Assembly: GCF_003852705.1 (NCBI RefSeq)
Contig: NZ_REFA01000002.1
Coordinates: 62,001-126,000 of the forward strand
Direction: 5' to 3'
Source: Amniculibacterium aquaticum
GTDB taxonomy: Bacteria; Bacteroidota; Bacteroidia; Flavobacteriales; Weeksellaceae
Length of the DNA: 64,000 nt
Shown here one piece after another: positions 36,161-45,903 of this stretch. A program made the position numbers and the translations under genes. Below the pieces are notes generated by a model, which made no database searches, was not told where the DNA came from, and saw nothing but the letters and a program-made list of their open reading frames with translations. Every line of letters starts with the position of its first letter. Position 1 is the first letter of the stretch.

Positions 36161-36646
36161 TTAGTTAATTACTTTTATTCCTTTTGCCAAAACTCTGATT
36201 TCGGTTTTAGGCTCGGTGATCTTTGCAATTTCTGCTGCCGGTTTTTTAGCATCTTCGGCATAATGTCTCAGCTCTTCTACAGAAGTTGTTTTCAGCGTTG
36301 CATCGGCATTCAACAAAACGGTTTTTCCCATGGCAGATTGGGGTAAGAAAAAAGCATAATCCTTCATTTTTACAAAAACCCTCTTATTTTTAGAATTGGC
36401 AAGGGTAAGCCAACATCCTTTTTTCTCGCAAACTCCGGTAATGGTTGCTTTGATGACGATGTCTTTCAGCTCTGCACCTTTGTCTAGACTGGCAATTACT
36501 TTGTCGGTGTCATAGACATTAAAACTTTTGTCTTCGGGTACTCCGGCGCCGTATTCCGTACCCGGAACAGCTTCTGCTATTTGGTTTTTCTGTGCAAATG
36601 CAATCGTACTGATGGCCATTGCGCCTAATAAAATAAGTTTTTTCAT
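36161..36646 (-). CDS. DUF4920 domain protein, exported
   Basis: 161 aa with a signal peptide (MKKLILLGAMAISTIAFAQ). The mature part has the DUF4920 pattern: GAGVPEDKSFNVYD, IVIKATITGVCEKKGCWLTL with two conserved Cys (CEKKGC), and VFVKMKDYAFFLPQSAMGKT. The Cys pair suggests metal or redox chemistry, but no function is established. It lies 28 bp downstream of the di-haem peroxidase gene on the same strand and is probably the last gene of that cluster. Confidence 0.8.
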   Translation of the reverse strand: MKKLILLGAMAISTIAFAQKNQIAEAVPGTEYGAGVPEDKSFNVYDTDKVIASLDKGAELKDIVIKATITGVCEKKGCWLTLANSKNKRVFVKMKDYAFFLPQSAMGKTVLLNADATLKTTSVEELRHYAEDAKKPAAEIAKITEPKTEIRVLAKGIKVIN

Positions 36647-36674
36647 AGTGGATATTTTTTAATTGATTTTTTTT

Positions 36675-37823
36675 TTAATTCACAGGAAATTCTGGTCTTC
36701 TCATTTTGAAGGTGGTTCCCGTCATCGATTCTAGGAATTTTACCACGGCTTGGGTTTCTTCTTTGGTAAGATCCAATTTTTTTAATAGAGGGTCGGTAAC
36801 GGGATAGTTAGGATCTTTTTGTTTTTGATCGGGTTTGGGATCGTTCATGTGCATCCCGCTGTTGTAGAGGTTTACAATGCCTTCAAGATCATCAAACAAA
36901 CCGTTGTGCATCCAAGGTCGGGTAATCATCAGATCACGAAGTTGTGGCGTTCGGAATTTGCCCACATCTTCCGGTTTTTTGGTGATGGCATATACGCCAA
37001 GATCTTCATATTTTCTTTTGTAATAAGTTAGACCGATGTTGTGGAATTTTTCATCGGTCAGGTATTGTCCGTTGTGGCAGTTCATGCATCGTGCTTTGGT
37101 ACGGAAAATGTGCATGCCGTAGATTTCTTGGTCGGACAAGGCATTGTATTTACCATCCAAAAACTGATCAAAACGACTCGGCTGGCTGTTTACGGTTTTC
37201 TGAAATTCGGCCAAAGCTTCGGTAATGCGATCCATGTTGATTTTTTCGTCACCATAAGCGGCTTTGAATAATTTTTTGTATCCATTGATCTTGGATAATT
37301 TTCCCGAGAGGAATGGCGGTTCCATATTCATTTCATGATGAGCCGCAATGGGATTGATGGCCTGGTCCTCTAGCGTTTCCGATTTCCCGTCCCAGAATAA
37401 AGTTTTTCTGGCACCTACATTTAATATCGTTGGTGTATTTCTGCTTCCTTCGAGGTGGTCATTTCCCAAGGAAACACGGCGTCTGTCGGTCCAGCCAATT
37501 TCCGGATCGTGGCAAGAACTGCAAGAAACCTGGTTGCTGCCGGAAAGTTTAGGATCGAAAAATAACATTTTTCCCAAGATCACTTTGGGCTTTTCTTGGT
37601 TGATGAAATAAGCAGAATCTCTTTTGATCGGGGCAAACTCTTTCCAAGCGACACCTTCATCAATATTGGGTTTTGGCCACTTCGAAATTTCTTTTTTATA
37701 ACTGTTGATGATGTCTTGTATCGCAGGATCGTGCACATCCAAAAGGTTGTTGCTCACCTTTGGTGTAAAACTTAGCAAAAACAATAGCATTGCAGCCGTT
37801 CCTATTAAAATGATCTTCTTCAT
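36675..37823 (-). CDS. di-haem cytochrome c peroxidase
   Basis: A periplasmic CcpA/MauG-type protein reducing H2O2 or oxidising a partner. 382 aa with a signal sequence or N-terminal anchor (MKKIILIGTAAMLLFLLSF). The two haem-binding sites are SCSSCHDPEIGW (~101-112) and ARCMNCHNGQY (~255-265), both CxxCH. Further conserved elements are KLSGSNQVSC and FRTPQLRDLMITRPWMHNG. It starts 3 bp after the DUF6850 gene within the TonB-receptor operon, suggesting work in metal or haem handling at the envelope. Confidence 0.92.
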   Translation of the reverse strand: MKKIILIGTAAMLLFLLSFTPKVSNNLLDVHDPAIQDIINSYKKEISKWPKPNIDEGVAWKEFAPIKRDSAYFINQEKPKVILGKMLFFDPKLSGSNQVSCSSCHDPEIGWTDRRRVSLGNDHLEGSRNTPTILNVGARKTLFWDGKSETLEDQAINPIAAHHEMNMEPPFLSGKLSKINGYKKLFKAAYGDEKINMDRITEALAEFQKTVNSQPSRFDQFLDGKYNALSDQEIYGMHIFRTKARCMNCHNGQYLTDEKFHNIGLTYYKRKYEDLGVYAITKKPEDVGKFRTPQLRDLMITRPWMHNGLFDDLEGIVNLYNSGMHMNDPKPDQKQKDPNYPVTDPLLKKLDLTKEETQAVVKFLESMTGTTFKMRRPEFPVN

Positions 37824-37826
37824 GAC

Positions 37827-39347
37827 TTAAAATGTAATTCCCAGAATGATTTGTGTAAAATTATTGTTTTTTTCTTGAATACGCGCCTGTTTCCAACTTC
37901 CAAGAACATAAAATGCGGGTAAATTTTGTAATTGAATATCGTATCTCAAACTGGCACCCATCTGCAAATAACCACTGGTCAAATACTTATAATCTTGCAT
38001 CAACCAATCGACGATGTTACTTTTTATGTCGGTGTTGATGGCATTAACACCAGAATTGATGTGCTTTTGCGAAACATGTGCGGAAAGGCTGAGCATTTGG
38101 TTTTTCGTAATTTCTTGTTTGTAGAATGTTTCTAAACCCATGCTGTAAGCCGTAAATTTTTGTCCACTAAATGGATATTTTCTTTTTTCTGTAAATTCTT
38201 GATACTGAAAAACAGGTACTACGCCCGCTACAAAACGATCTGCTTGGTATTGATACATCAATTTTACCGTGGTTTGGTAGTCTTCTTTTTTGTACGATTT
38301 TCTTTTGTAGAGTGGCTCAATAATTTGGGTATTGTTGGTGTAACCGTATTCGGCACCTGTGAAAATATGGGCTTGATATTGGGCAACAGCTCCCAAACGA
38401 TGTTGGTTGATATTAAAAAATTTTGCTCCTTCAACTTCGTAAATGGTTTTGTCCAAATCTGAAATATCAAAATAACGATTGCTAGGATTGACACTTTTCA
38501 AATTCTGAGCTTGAGAAAGGCTTCCGGTCAAATAAAATGGATTTTTAGAATTTCTAAAAACTTGTGCTCCGGTTTTGTACCCAAATTCTTCGTAAATAGC
38601 CGCAGGACTTCCACCGTTGAAAAAATAGTTAGAAAACCCGAAACCCGTCATTTGATACATTAAAGCTTGACCCAATTCGCTCACAAATGAGATGGAAGTA
38701 TTTTGAGTGTATTTGTTGATCTGTCCGAAAACTCCAACTTCATAATCTTTGTAAAAACGGTAGTTGGCGCCCAGATTTATGTATAGGTCAGAAGTGGTGC
38801 TTTTTTGTCTGGGATCTCGGTCTCTAGAGCCGAGTTGAGCGGTGTAATCTGCACTAAGTCCCAATGTCCAACGATTGAGTTTTTGAGAAATCCCACCTCC
38901 AAAACTATAGCGTTCTAATTTCGTATCACCACCTGCAGAATCCGCAATTGTATAAGGTGCTATTCGGTCATAATCCAAATTTTCATTCCATTTCACCGAT
39001 TTTAATTTCATATTTTGATAACCGGCATTTCCCCAAATACTGCGGTTTTCATTGGTTTTTTGGAAAGAATTTACCTTGATGCTCAGGTTTTTCTCACCAG
39101 AACCTTCTTGCTGTCTGTAGATTTTTTTTTCTTCGTTCTCGTAACCGATGTTTAGATCCGAGAAAGAAAATTTACCATAACCCAACATACTTGCTGGGTT
39201 ATGATAAAATTGAGGAAGAAGTTGTCGTTCTGTGCTGTATTGATGTTCTAATTTTTGAAAAAGTCTAAGACTGTCTTGGGCTTTTAAGCTGAAAGACGAT
39301 AGTCCCAAGAAGGGCAAATAGAGCAAAGTGAGATAGCGAAACTTCAT
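37827..39347 (-). CDS. DUF6850-type outer-membrane beta-barrel protein
   Basis: 506 aa with a signal peptide (ending SFSLKAQ). The remainder alternates short amphipathic strands with aromatic ends (SIWGNAGYQNMKLKSVKW, RYSFGGGISQKLNRWTLGLS) and finishes with a C-terminal Phe (IILGITF), as expected for an outer-membrane barrel. I place it in the DUF6850 family from order and pattern. It lies between the peroxidase and the DUF4876 lipoprotein genes, 12 bp from the latter. Confidence 0.75.
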   Translation of the reverse strand: MKFRYLTLLYLPFLGLSSFSLKAQDSLRLFQKLEHQYSTERQLLPQFYHNPASMLGYGKFSFSDLNIGYENEEKKIYRQQEGSGEKNLSIKVNSFQKTNENRSIWGNAGYQNMKLKSVKWNENLDYDRIAPYTIADSAGGDTKLERYSFGGGISQKLNRWTLGLSADYTAQLGSRDRDPRQKSTTSDLYINLGANYRFYKDYEVGVFGQINKYTQNTSISFVSELGQALMYQMTGFGFSNYFFNGGSPAAIYEEFGYKTGAQVFRNSKNPFYLTGSLSQAQNLKSVNPSNRYFDISDLDKTIYEVEGAKFFNINQHRLGAVAQYQAHIFTGAEYGYTNNTQIIEPLYKRKSYKKEDYQTTVKLMYQYQADRFVAGVVPVFQYQEFTEKRKYPFSGQKFTAYSMGLETFYKQEITKNQMLSLSAHVSQKHINSGVNAINTDIKSNIVDWLMQDYKYLTSGYLQMGASLRYDIQLQNLPAFYVLGSWKQARIQEKNNNFTQIILGITF

Positions 39348-39359
39348 GATGTTTTTATT

Positions 39360-40586
39360 TTAGTGAACGATACCGTTTTTTAGACTTGGTTCAGCATTTT
39401 TAGTGAAATCTTCTGTAGAGTTATTGGTGTCTTTGTAGATGTTTTTTCCTGTGCTGGTTACGCCCAAAGTCTTTCTACGCACGGATTTTCCTAATCTGGC
39501 AGGATCATTCCAAAATGCACCAACACCTGTCCATCCAGAATCTATAGAACTACCGGTGAGGAGGTGTAAAAATTTATCTTGAACCGAATTATTCATTCCG
39601 TCCAAGATCCAAGAATTTGGGATGGCATAGGCGGATTTGTTGGTGGTGTTACCAGCCGCGTTGGTGTAAGAATAGTTGTATTTATGATTTTGCAAGAAGG
39701 TTGTCGCATTTTCACCTGCTGGGAATCTTGCGATCACATAAGACTCTACACCGCTGCTGTGCAAGAAGATCATGTTGTAAGTCATGGTGGTGAAAATCAC
39801 ATTCACATTCGGTACAGACGGGTTATCTACTTGTCCCAAAGTTGGGTTGGTCGAAGGGAATTCGAAATCGGCATTATGCAAATCGAAAGCATTGGTGGTT
39901 ACCGCATTGTGGTTAATGGCATTGTCTGCCACTACGATAAAATCTCCGGGTTGCACAGGATATTGGTTTCCGGTTCCTGGTAATACCATCACGCCTTTTA
40001 CGGCAAATTTCTCATTCGGATTGTACGGGGTAACATTGTTATTAACAGATGTTAAAAATTCTGACTGTCCGATGATCAGTTGATCCGCATACAACACTTT
40101 ATCGGTATTGTTCACCAATTTAAAATATCTGCTGGAGTTGTAATTTTTTCCGTCTGCCGTTTTCACTCCGGTATAAAATACTTCTTCAATAATGAAATCT
40201 TGACTGAATTGTTTGATAAACAAAGGAATATTAATGCTTGAAGTGGTGGTGTTGATGTCAATAATCCCGCTTCCTGCTACGGAAAAAGTTCCGTTGGTAT
40301 TGGTGATGACGGATCCGTTGGCTGTGATTTTGTAAGATCCATAAGCTAAATCCAGCTGCAGGGTGTTGAGGTTAGAAATGGATTTTTTTATTAAACTTCC
40401 GGTATTCACCTCTAAGATTTCTATTTCCAAATTGCTGTAGGTAGCCACATCATCTGCAGTGAAAGTCATGTTTAGGTTACTTTTTTGAGTCACTTCGGTT
40501 CCGAAATCATCGTCTCTAGAACAAGATACCAAGCTGGTGGTGAGGGTGAGTCCCAACAAACTCAGGATAAGAAAGTTCTTTTTCAT
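39360..40586 (-). CDS. DUF4876 lipoprotein
   Basis: 408 aa. A lipoprotein signal ends in the lipobox LVSC (Cys ~22), followed by SRDDDFGTE. The first half is an Ig-like or carboxypeptidase-like domain (LNMTFTADDVATYSNLEIEI). The second half carries FIIEEVFYTGVKTADGKNYN and YFKLVNNTDKVLYADQL, typical of DUF4876. It follows the TonB-receptor gene by 18 bp and may be its surface-exposed partner, by analogy with SusD-like lipoproteins; that role is inferred. Confidence 0.78.
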   Translation of the reverse strand: MKKNFLILSLLGLTLTTSLVSCSRDDDFGTEVTQKSNLNMTFTADDVATYSNLEIEILEVNTGSLIKKSISNLNTLQLDLAYGSYKITANGSVITNTNGTFSVAGSGIIDINTTTSSINIPLFIKQFSQDFIIEEVFYTGVKTADGKNYNSSRYFKLVNNTDKVLYADQLIIGQSEFLTSVNNNVTPYNPNEKFAVKGVMVLPGTGNQYPVQPGDFIVVADNAINHNAVTTNAFDLHNADFEFPSTNPTLGQVDNPSVPNVNVIFTTMTYNMIFLHSSGVESYVIARFPAGENATTFLQNHKYNYSYTNAAGNTTNKSAYAIPNSWILDGMNNSVQDKFLHLLTGSSIDSGWTGVGAFWNDPARLGKSVRRKTLGVTSTGKNIYKDTNNSTEDFTKNAEPSLKNGIVH

Positions 40587-40604
40587 GTTTTTATTATTTA
40601 AATG

Positions 40605-43355
40605 TTAAAAATTATAATTGATTTCCATCCCAAAATAGGGTGTACTTAGATTTTTTCTTTCGATCTTGATCCCGTTCATGTAATAAGGATGGGCATAGCC
40701 GAAAAGTTTATTTACAAATAGAGAGGTTCTGATGGATTTATAAATTTTTTTGGTCACCTTGAAATTGGCATTCAAGGTATAGGTGTATCGGGTTTGCATA
40801 TTATCGGTCACCGAAACATTGCGCACCAACCATTGTTTGTACAGATCGGTTTTATCAGCCTCGGTGAAAGGATGGATTACACCATCCAATCCGTAATAAG
40901 AAATGGGTTCGGCTATTCGATGATCTTTTTTTCGGTGATCGAACAATGTTCCTTGGAAAGAAGCTGAAATCGTCAAATCCATTTTGGGTAAATAAGTATC
41001 GACCAAAAAGTTGTAGTTGAGGTTAGAATTGATGTATCCATCATCGTTTTTATAAATTCCGTAATACGGAAAATTTTGTCCCGCAATGGAGGTACTCGGC
41101 TTATAATGAATGGGAATGGTATTTCTGTATTCCGTCTTGAACCAGGCTCCGGTAAGGGTGAATCTGGTATTGATACCTTCAAAACGAGGTGAGCTGTACC
41201 CGAATTCTATTCCTCTTTTCAAGGTAGCACTTCCGTTTTCGGTGATGGAATAATTCCCAAATTCGGTCATCAGTTGATAAGGGACATTGGCTAGATTCGG
41301 ACCGTTGTTCCAATCGTTGAGATCAACAGAAGCTGCATCGTATTTTTTATAGGTATGAAAAGCGGTTTGCAAGGTATTTCTAAAACCGTTGCTCATTTCT
41401 TCTTGAAAATAAGTCAGAAAGATTTCGTGATTTCTGTAGCTAAGATCTATTCTGGTTTCGTACTTTGTATTTTTAGCGGCAGTAAGATTTTTATTTTCCA
41501 AAGACTGAACATAGGTCATGAAATTGACATATCTGTACTTTTCATCGTTGTGATAATAGTTCAGTTGGGTATAATCGGTATATTTCAGATTTGGATACAA
41601 CATCAACAGAGTAGGTTGTTTATAAAACTGTCCAAATCCTAAGGTGATATCAGCTTTCAAAGCATGATCTCCAATAAAAATTTTCGGCAATCCGTATTGG
41701 AAATTCAGTCGAGGTTCAACAAAAATTTTATTTCTAATGCTGAAGCTTGGGTCTATTCCTATTAATTTTGAAGTTCTGATACCAGCATAAAGGCTTAGTT
41801 TATGCTCTTCTAATTGATACGACATTTGGTCACCTACAAATGCGGCCATATTTTGCCAAGCCGGGATATCGTCATAGGTTCTGGGTCTTGTCGTCATGGT
41901 AGCGGTAGGTGGCGTGAGCATATCATATTGTTGCCCTTTGCCAAAATTTTTAGAAAATCGCCAATCCAATCCGGCTTCGTATTGATGGAGGATATTTCCC
42001 CATTTTTTCACCCCATTCAGTTGGATTAGAGCGGATAGATCCATTGGTTTGCCATCGGTAGAAGATTCTGAAATGTATCGTAATTGTGGGAAAATCCCTA
42101 TATTTTCACCTTGAGTGGTCGCGAAAGAAATAGATCTAGGTCCGGATTGTTGTACCAATTTGGTTTGTTCAATCTTATCAAACCCTTGTCTGATGGCGGT
42201 ATTTAGGGTAAGTTTATTAAAGAAATTTTCCTTTCCCAAAAGATAAACGAAATTGTTGCTAAGGCTGAGTCTTCTGTTGTTGTTTTTGTACACATCTACA
42301 CTGGGATATCCGGTGTCCGGATCGTACTTTTCTTTGTCCAGATTGTTAGAAAAATCTATGGTCGATCGCCATTCCAAATGTTTTCCCCAAAGATTGGTTT
42401 TCAATCTGGATCGTAATGAAGCGGTGATTCTTTGATAATTTTCAAACTGATTGGTAGGATCTGCCTGAGCATCAAGATAATCCATGCTGGCGGTCATTTG
42501 CCAATTTTCTTTCAAGGCAAAACCTTTGCTCAGATAATATTGTTTGCTAAATCCATCTGCTTTGAATCTGGCTTGTAGCGGAGTTTTCCCAATCTTTCTA
42601 TCGATTTTTATCACCCCAGAAGTCAGGTCGCCATAAGCTGCAGAGGGTATCCCTCGGATGATTTCTACGCGTTCGATATCGTTGGTAGAAAGGGTTCTCA
42701 TGTCCACACCAATTCCTGCGGAAGCTTTAGAAGCCGGACCACCAAGAAACTGACTGTCGTTTACAGAAAGTTGAAGATCGGCGTTGGAGTTCCAAATGTT
42801 ATTATCGATGATGAATTGCGTTCCTAAAGCTGAAGTGTTGTAACCACTAGGCATAGCATTGGGATTTTCTCGTAGGGCAACTCGGTTGGAGGCCATCAAA
42901 CTTGGCGTTTTAGAAAGTCCACCCGGTAACAATTCCATAAGATCGGCAAAGCTAGAAGGTTGCAAATGTTCCATTGCTTTTGCATTGATGACGGATTTGC
43001 TGGTGAGACCTTTACCTTCTTTGGCGGTAACGATAACTTCTTGGATTTTATTTTCTGCCTGAAGAACAATATTGATTTTCTGTTGATGATTGGGCAGAAT
43101 CTTGATGACTTTATCTTGAAAATGAGGATGGGAAACCACTAAGGTATAGGTTTTATCTTGATCAAGTTTCAGTTTTGCTTCGCCATTTTGGTTGGTGGTG
43201 ATAGATTTTTGTCCAATTATTTTTACCGTAGCACCAGAAATCCATTTGCTTTTACTTGCACCAGAAACCACGATGTCTAAACTAACATTATGATTTTGAG
43301 CAGAAACAATCCCTAAGCCACCGACTAAAAATAACAAACTATAAATCTTCCTCAT
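40605..43355 (-). CDS. TonB-dependent outer-membrane receptor
   Basis: 916 aa. Signal peptide (residues 1-19), an N-terminal carboxypeptidase-regulatory-like domain (SLDIVVSGASKSKWISGATV, ~24-100), a plug domain (IQEVIVTAKEG to IERVEIIRGIPSAAYGDLTSGVIKI, ~104-250) and a 22-strand barrel ending in a terminal Phe (MEINYNF). The substrate is unknown. It is the first gene of a cluster with the DUF4876, DUF6850, peroxidase and DUF4920 genes. The company of a di-haem peroxidase suggests iron, haem or other metal uptake, but this is inference. Confidence 0.94.
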   Translation of the reverse strand: MRKIYSLLFLVGGLGIVSAQNHNVSLDIVVSGASKSKWISGATVKIIGQKSITTNQNGEAKLKLDQDKTYTLVVSHPHFQDKVIKILPNHQQKINIVLQAENKIQEVIVTAKEGKGLTSKSVINAKAMEHLQPSSFADLMELLPGGLSKTPSLMASNRVALRENPNAMPSGYNTSALGTQFIIDNNIWNSNADLQLSVNDSQFLGGPASKASAGIGVDMRTLSTNDIERVEIIRGIPSAAYGDLTSGVIKIDRKIGKTPLQARFKADGFSKQYYLSKGFALKENWQMTASMDYLDAQADPTNQFENYQRITASLRSRLKTNLWGKHLEWRSTIDFSNNLDKEKYDPDTGYPSVDVYKNNNRRLSLSNNFVYLLGKENFFNKLTLNTAIRQGFDKIEQTKLVQQSGPRSISFATTQGENIGIFPQLRYISESSTDGKPMDLSALIQLNGVKKWGNILHQYEAGLDWRFSKNFGKGQQYDMLTPPTATMTTRPRTYDDIPAWQNMAAFVGDQMSYQLEEHKLSLYAGIRTSKLIGIDPSFSIRNKIFVEPRLNFQYGLPKIFIGDHALKADITLGFGQFYKQPTLLMLYPNLKYTDYTQLNYYHNDEKYRYVNFMTYVQSLENKNLTAAKNTKYETRIDLSYRNHEIFLTYFQEEMSNGFRNTLQTAFHTYKKYDAASVDLNDWNNGPNLANVPYQLMTEFGNYSITENGSATLKRGIEFGYSSPRFEGINTRFTLTGAWFKTEYRNTIPIHYKPSTSIAGQNFPYYGIYKNDDGYINSNLNYNFLVDTYLPKMDLTISASFQGTLFDHRKKDHRIAEPISYYGLDGVIHPFTEADKTDLYKQWLVRNVSVTDNMQTRYTYTLNANFKVTKKIYKSIRTSLFVNKLFGYAHPYYMNGIKIERKNLSTPYFGMEINYNF

Positions 43356-43657
43356 TCTTATTTTTATTTAGTTTAAATAAGGTGGCAAATATAATAAGTT
43401 GTTTTCACAAAAACTTTATTTTTCCGAAAAAAGAGATTGGGTTTAAAAAAAGTAAAGCAATATTGTCTTAAAATAATTAGAACAGTATTGATGAAATCTG
43501 AGAAAATACTGTTATTTTTGAATCTGAAAGAGGTTTTATGTTCCAGTATGTTTTCTTAATTTATGAGTGTATTGTATTTTAAAAAGTAATAATCGGATAC
43601 TCTTTTTTTTATTTCTAAATGACAACTCGGTTTGTTGTCTATATCAATTTATAGATC
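43356..43657. promoter_or_regulatory. divergent promoter region, TonB receptor / asparaginase
   Basis: 302 bp of AT-rich DNA. A TATATTTG box on the minus strand (43393 to 43386) lies 31 nt before the receptor start. No convincing box for the asparaginase and no other gene or repeat is seen. Confidence 0.5.
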
Positions 43658-44752
43658 ATGCGAAAATTTTTCATTATTTCTATTGGATTTATTTTATCAA
43701 TCCACATCCAAGCACAAGTAGCCACAGCTACTCCTACAAGAATACAGACCACTCAAGTTCAAACCAAAACTCAACCTAGAGTCATCATCCTTGCAACCGG
43801 TGGTACCATTGCTGGTGCTGGCGAATCGGCTACCAAAGCAGCTTATACTGCTGGCCAGGTTCCTATTGATGCCTTGTTGAATGCGGTGCCGGAAATGCAT
43901 CAGTTGGCCAAAATTAAAGGCGAACAAATCGCAAATATCGGTAGTCAAGATATGAATATCGATACTTGGCTAAAACTTAGCAAAAGAATCAACCAGATTT
44001 TTGATCACAACGAAGCCGATGCCGTAGTGGTTACCCACGGTACCGATACTCAGGAAGAAACGGCATATTTCCTAAGTTTAACCGTTCAGTCAAACAAACC
44101 TGTGGTTTTGGTGGGCGCCATGAGACCTTCTACCGCCATGAGCCAAGATGGTAACCGTAACTTATTGGATGCCGTGATGGTTGCTTCTTCTCCCAATTCT
44201 AGAGGAATAGGAACCGTTGTTGCAATGAACGAATTGGTTTTTGCTGCTAGAGATGTGACCAAAACCGTTACGACAAGTACTGCGACTTTCCAATCTAGAA
44301 ATTTTGGACCTATCGGATTAATTTATGATGGAAAAGTAAGCTACTATTACCAATCTCTTCGTCAGCCACAGAAGAAATTTGATGTGAGTACATTGAACAA
44401 ACTTCCACAAGTGGAAATAGTCTATGGATATGCCGGAGCAAGTTCAAAAGTGATTGATTGCATGGTTACCGATGGCGTAAAAGGAATTGTCTATGCCGGA
44501 ATGGGAAATGGTAACTTTAATGCACCGGTCGGTAAAGCGTTAGAAAATGCTGTAAAAAGCGGAGTAACCGTAGTTCGTTCTGCCAGAACCGGCGGTGGTA
44601 GAATAACCTTACACAACGAGGTGGATGATGAGAAACTGGGTTTTGCCGTAGCAGATGATCTTAACCCTCAAAAAGCGAGAGTCCTTCTCATGTTGGCGCT
44701 TACAGAAACTATAAATGTGAAAACCATTCAAGATATTTTCTTTAAGTATTGA
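43658..44752 (+). CDS. type II L-asparaginase
   Basis: Hydrolyses asparagine (often also glutamine) to aspartate and ammonia. 364 aa with a signal peptide (cut after HIQAQ), a Thr/Gln-rich spacer, then the asparaginase fold. Active-site blocks are ILATGGTIAGAGES with the nucleophile Thr (~52) and VVTHGTDTQEETAYFL with the second Thr and Asp (~127-129). The export signal points to the periplasmic high-affinity class. The gene is flanked by a divergent receptor gene and a strong terminator. Confidence 0.94.
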   Translation: MRKFFIISIGFILSIHIQAQVATATPTRIQTTQVQTKTQPRVIILATGGTIAGAGESATKAAYTAGQVPIDALLNAVPEMHQLAKIKGEQIANIGSQDMNIDTWLKLSKRINQIFDHNEADAVVVTHGTDTQEETAYFLSLTVQSNKPVVLVGAMRPSTAMSQDGNRNLLDAVMVASSPNSRGIGTVVAMNELVFAARDVTKTVTTSTATFQSRNFGPIGLIYDGKVSYYYQSLRQPQKKFDVSTLNKLPQVEIVYGYAGASSKVIDCMVTDGVKGIVYAGMGNGNFNAPVGKALENAVKSGVTVVRSARTGGGRITLHNEVDDEKLGFAVADDLNPQKARVLLMLALTETINVKTIQDIFFKY

Positions 44753-44773
44753 GGTTATTTAGAATTAAAAAAT

Positions 44774-44809
44774 ACCGCCCCAAAATTTCGTTTCGGGGCG
44801 GTGTTTTTT
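44774..44809. terminator. terminator after the asparaginase gene
   Basis: GC-rich 8-bp stem ACCGCCCC/GGGGCGGT, then GTTTTTT. Confidence 0.9.
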
Positions 44810-44827
44810 GTAGAACTTTAGAATCGA

Positions 44828-45214
44828 TTAGAGCCTCTCAATTTTATCGGTTAGTGCGTCGATAAAGTTTTTCAAAGGTTTTTCAACCATCATTTTTATG
44901 AAAGGATTGAACTGCCCTTCAAACAATAACTGAACCTCGGTTTGGCTTTCATTTAGAGGGTTCATCATTCCTTTTAAAGAAAACTCCAAGCTGGAGCTGG
45001 CAGAGCTTAGCGTTACTTTTTCAGGAGTTACGGATTCTATCTTCAATGCGATTTCCGGCATTCCTTTTAGTCCAAATTTGAAGCCGTCTTCTCGAGCTTC
45101 AAATTTTTGCAAAGACTCTGGCATCAGTTGTTCATAGTCTTTTGGGGATTTCAAAAGTTCTTGAAGTTCTTGTGATGATTTATTTACGATGATTTTTCTT
45201 CCTTCTAAATTCAT
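44828..45214 (-). CDS. SRPBCC-like small protein
   Basis: 128 aa resembling the START/SRPBCC lipid-binding fold: an N-terminal helix segment (VNKSSQELQELLKSPKDYEQ), LMPESLQKFEAREDGFKFGL, then strands and a long C-terminal helix (MMVEKPLKNFIDALTDKIER). No signal peptide. It is divergent from the NUDIX gene, 37 bp away; I recall the same pairing from other Flavobacteriia, often next to pyrE. The ligand is unknown. Confidence 0.7.
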   Translation of the reverse strand: MNLEGRKIIVNKSSQELQELLKSPKDYEQLMPESLQKFEAREDGFKFGLKGMPEIALKIESVTPEKVTLSSASSSLEFSLKGMMNPLNESQTEVQLLFEGQFNPFIKMMVEKPLKNFIDALTDKIERL

Positions 45215-45221
45215 TTTTAGT

Positions 45222-45229
45222 TATTTTTG
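45222..45229 (+). promoter_or_regulatory. -7 box for the NUDIX gene
   Basis: TATTTTTG, 22 nt before the ATG at 45252. It excludes an upstream start within the divergent gene. Confidence 0.65.
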
Positions 45230-45251
45230 TAGAGTTAAAAGTGTCCTACAA

Positions 45252-45857
45252 ATGTATAAAGTTTTTATCAACGAGAAAAGATTATTGTTTTCTAAAAGTC
45301 CGCAAAGCATAGAGAAAAAAATTTTATACGACGGTTCTATCAGTTTAGAAATTGCTCTCGATCTATTGCAAAATACTTCCTGCCAAGAAATTAACATCTA
45401 TGGTGAAAATTTAGAGGAAATTTGGGAAGATTTTATTCATTTTTTTAAAATTGTTGAAGCCGCTGGTGGTATTGTTTATAATGACCAATATGAAATTCTT
45501 TTTATCAAAAGATTGGGTCGTTGGGATCTGCCGAAAGGAAAAGTTGAAAAAGGAGAATCTCTTGATCAAGCGGCTCTTAGAGAGGTTGAAGAAGAAACCG
45601 GCCTCAGCGATTTGATTTTGGAAAAGTTTGTAAACAGTACCTTTCATATTTATACCGAGAGAAATGGTGAACGGATTTTGAAAACAACATATTGGTACAA
45701 GATGTCGTATTTTGGAAAAGATCAGGCCATTCCACAAATTGAAGAAGGAATTACAGAAGTGGATTGGAAGGGACAAAAGGAAATAGAAGATGTGGTCTAT
45801 CCATCGACATTTAAGAACATTCAACTTATTTTAAATGACGAATCGTTGACCGATTAA
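45252..45857 (+). CDS. NUDIX hydrolase
   Basis: 201 aa. An N-terminal ~65-residue region (MYKVFINEKRLLFSKSPQ) precedes the NUDIX domain, whose box GKVEKGESLDQAALREVEEE plus TGL matches GX5EX7REUXEEXGU fully (residues ~96-118). It would cleave a nucleoside diphosphate linked to X; the substrate is unknown. Start 45252 is chosen from the -7 box 22 nt upstream; upstream codons overlap the divergent SRPBCC gene. Confidence 0.92.
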   Translation: MYKVFINEKRLLFSKSPQSIEKKILYDGSISLEIALDLLQNTSCQEINIYGENLEEIWEDFIHFFKIVEAAGGIVYNDQYEILFIKRLGRWDLPKGKVEKGESLDQAALREVEEETGLSDLILEKFVNSTFHIYTERNGERILKTTYWYKMSYFGKDQAIPQIEEGITEVDWKGQKEIEDVVYPSTFKNIQLILNDESLTD

Positions 45858-45867
45858 CGATAAAAAG

Positions 45868-45900
45868 AATAGCCCTCAATTTTTTCTGAGGGCTATTTTT
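45868..45900. terminator. bidirectional terminator, NUDIX / murF
   Basis: Stem AATAGCCCTCA/TGAGGGCTATT with a T-run on the plus side. Both convergent genes end within 12 bp of it. Confidence 0.85.
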
Positions 45901-45903
45901 GTG

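Noticed and set aside
43567-43779. 70-codon frame overlapping the start of the asparaginase gene
   Set aside because: Out of frame with a clear signal peptide and asparaginase; a shadow.
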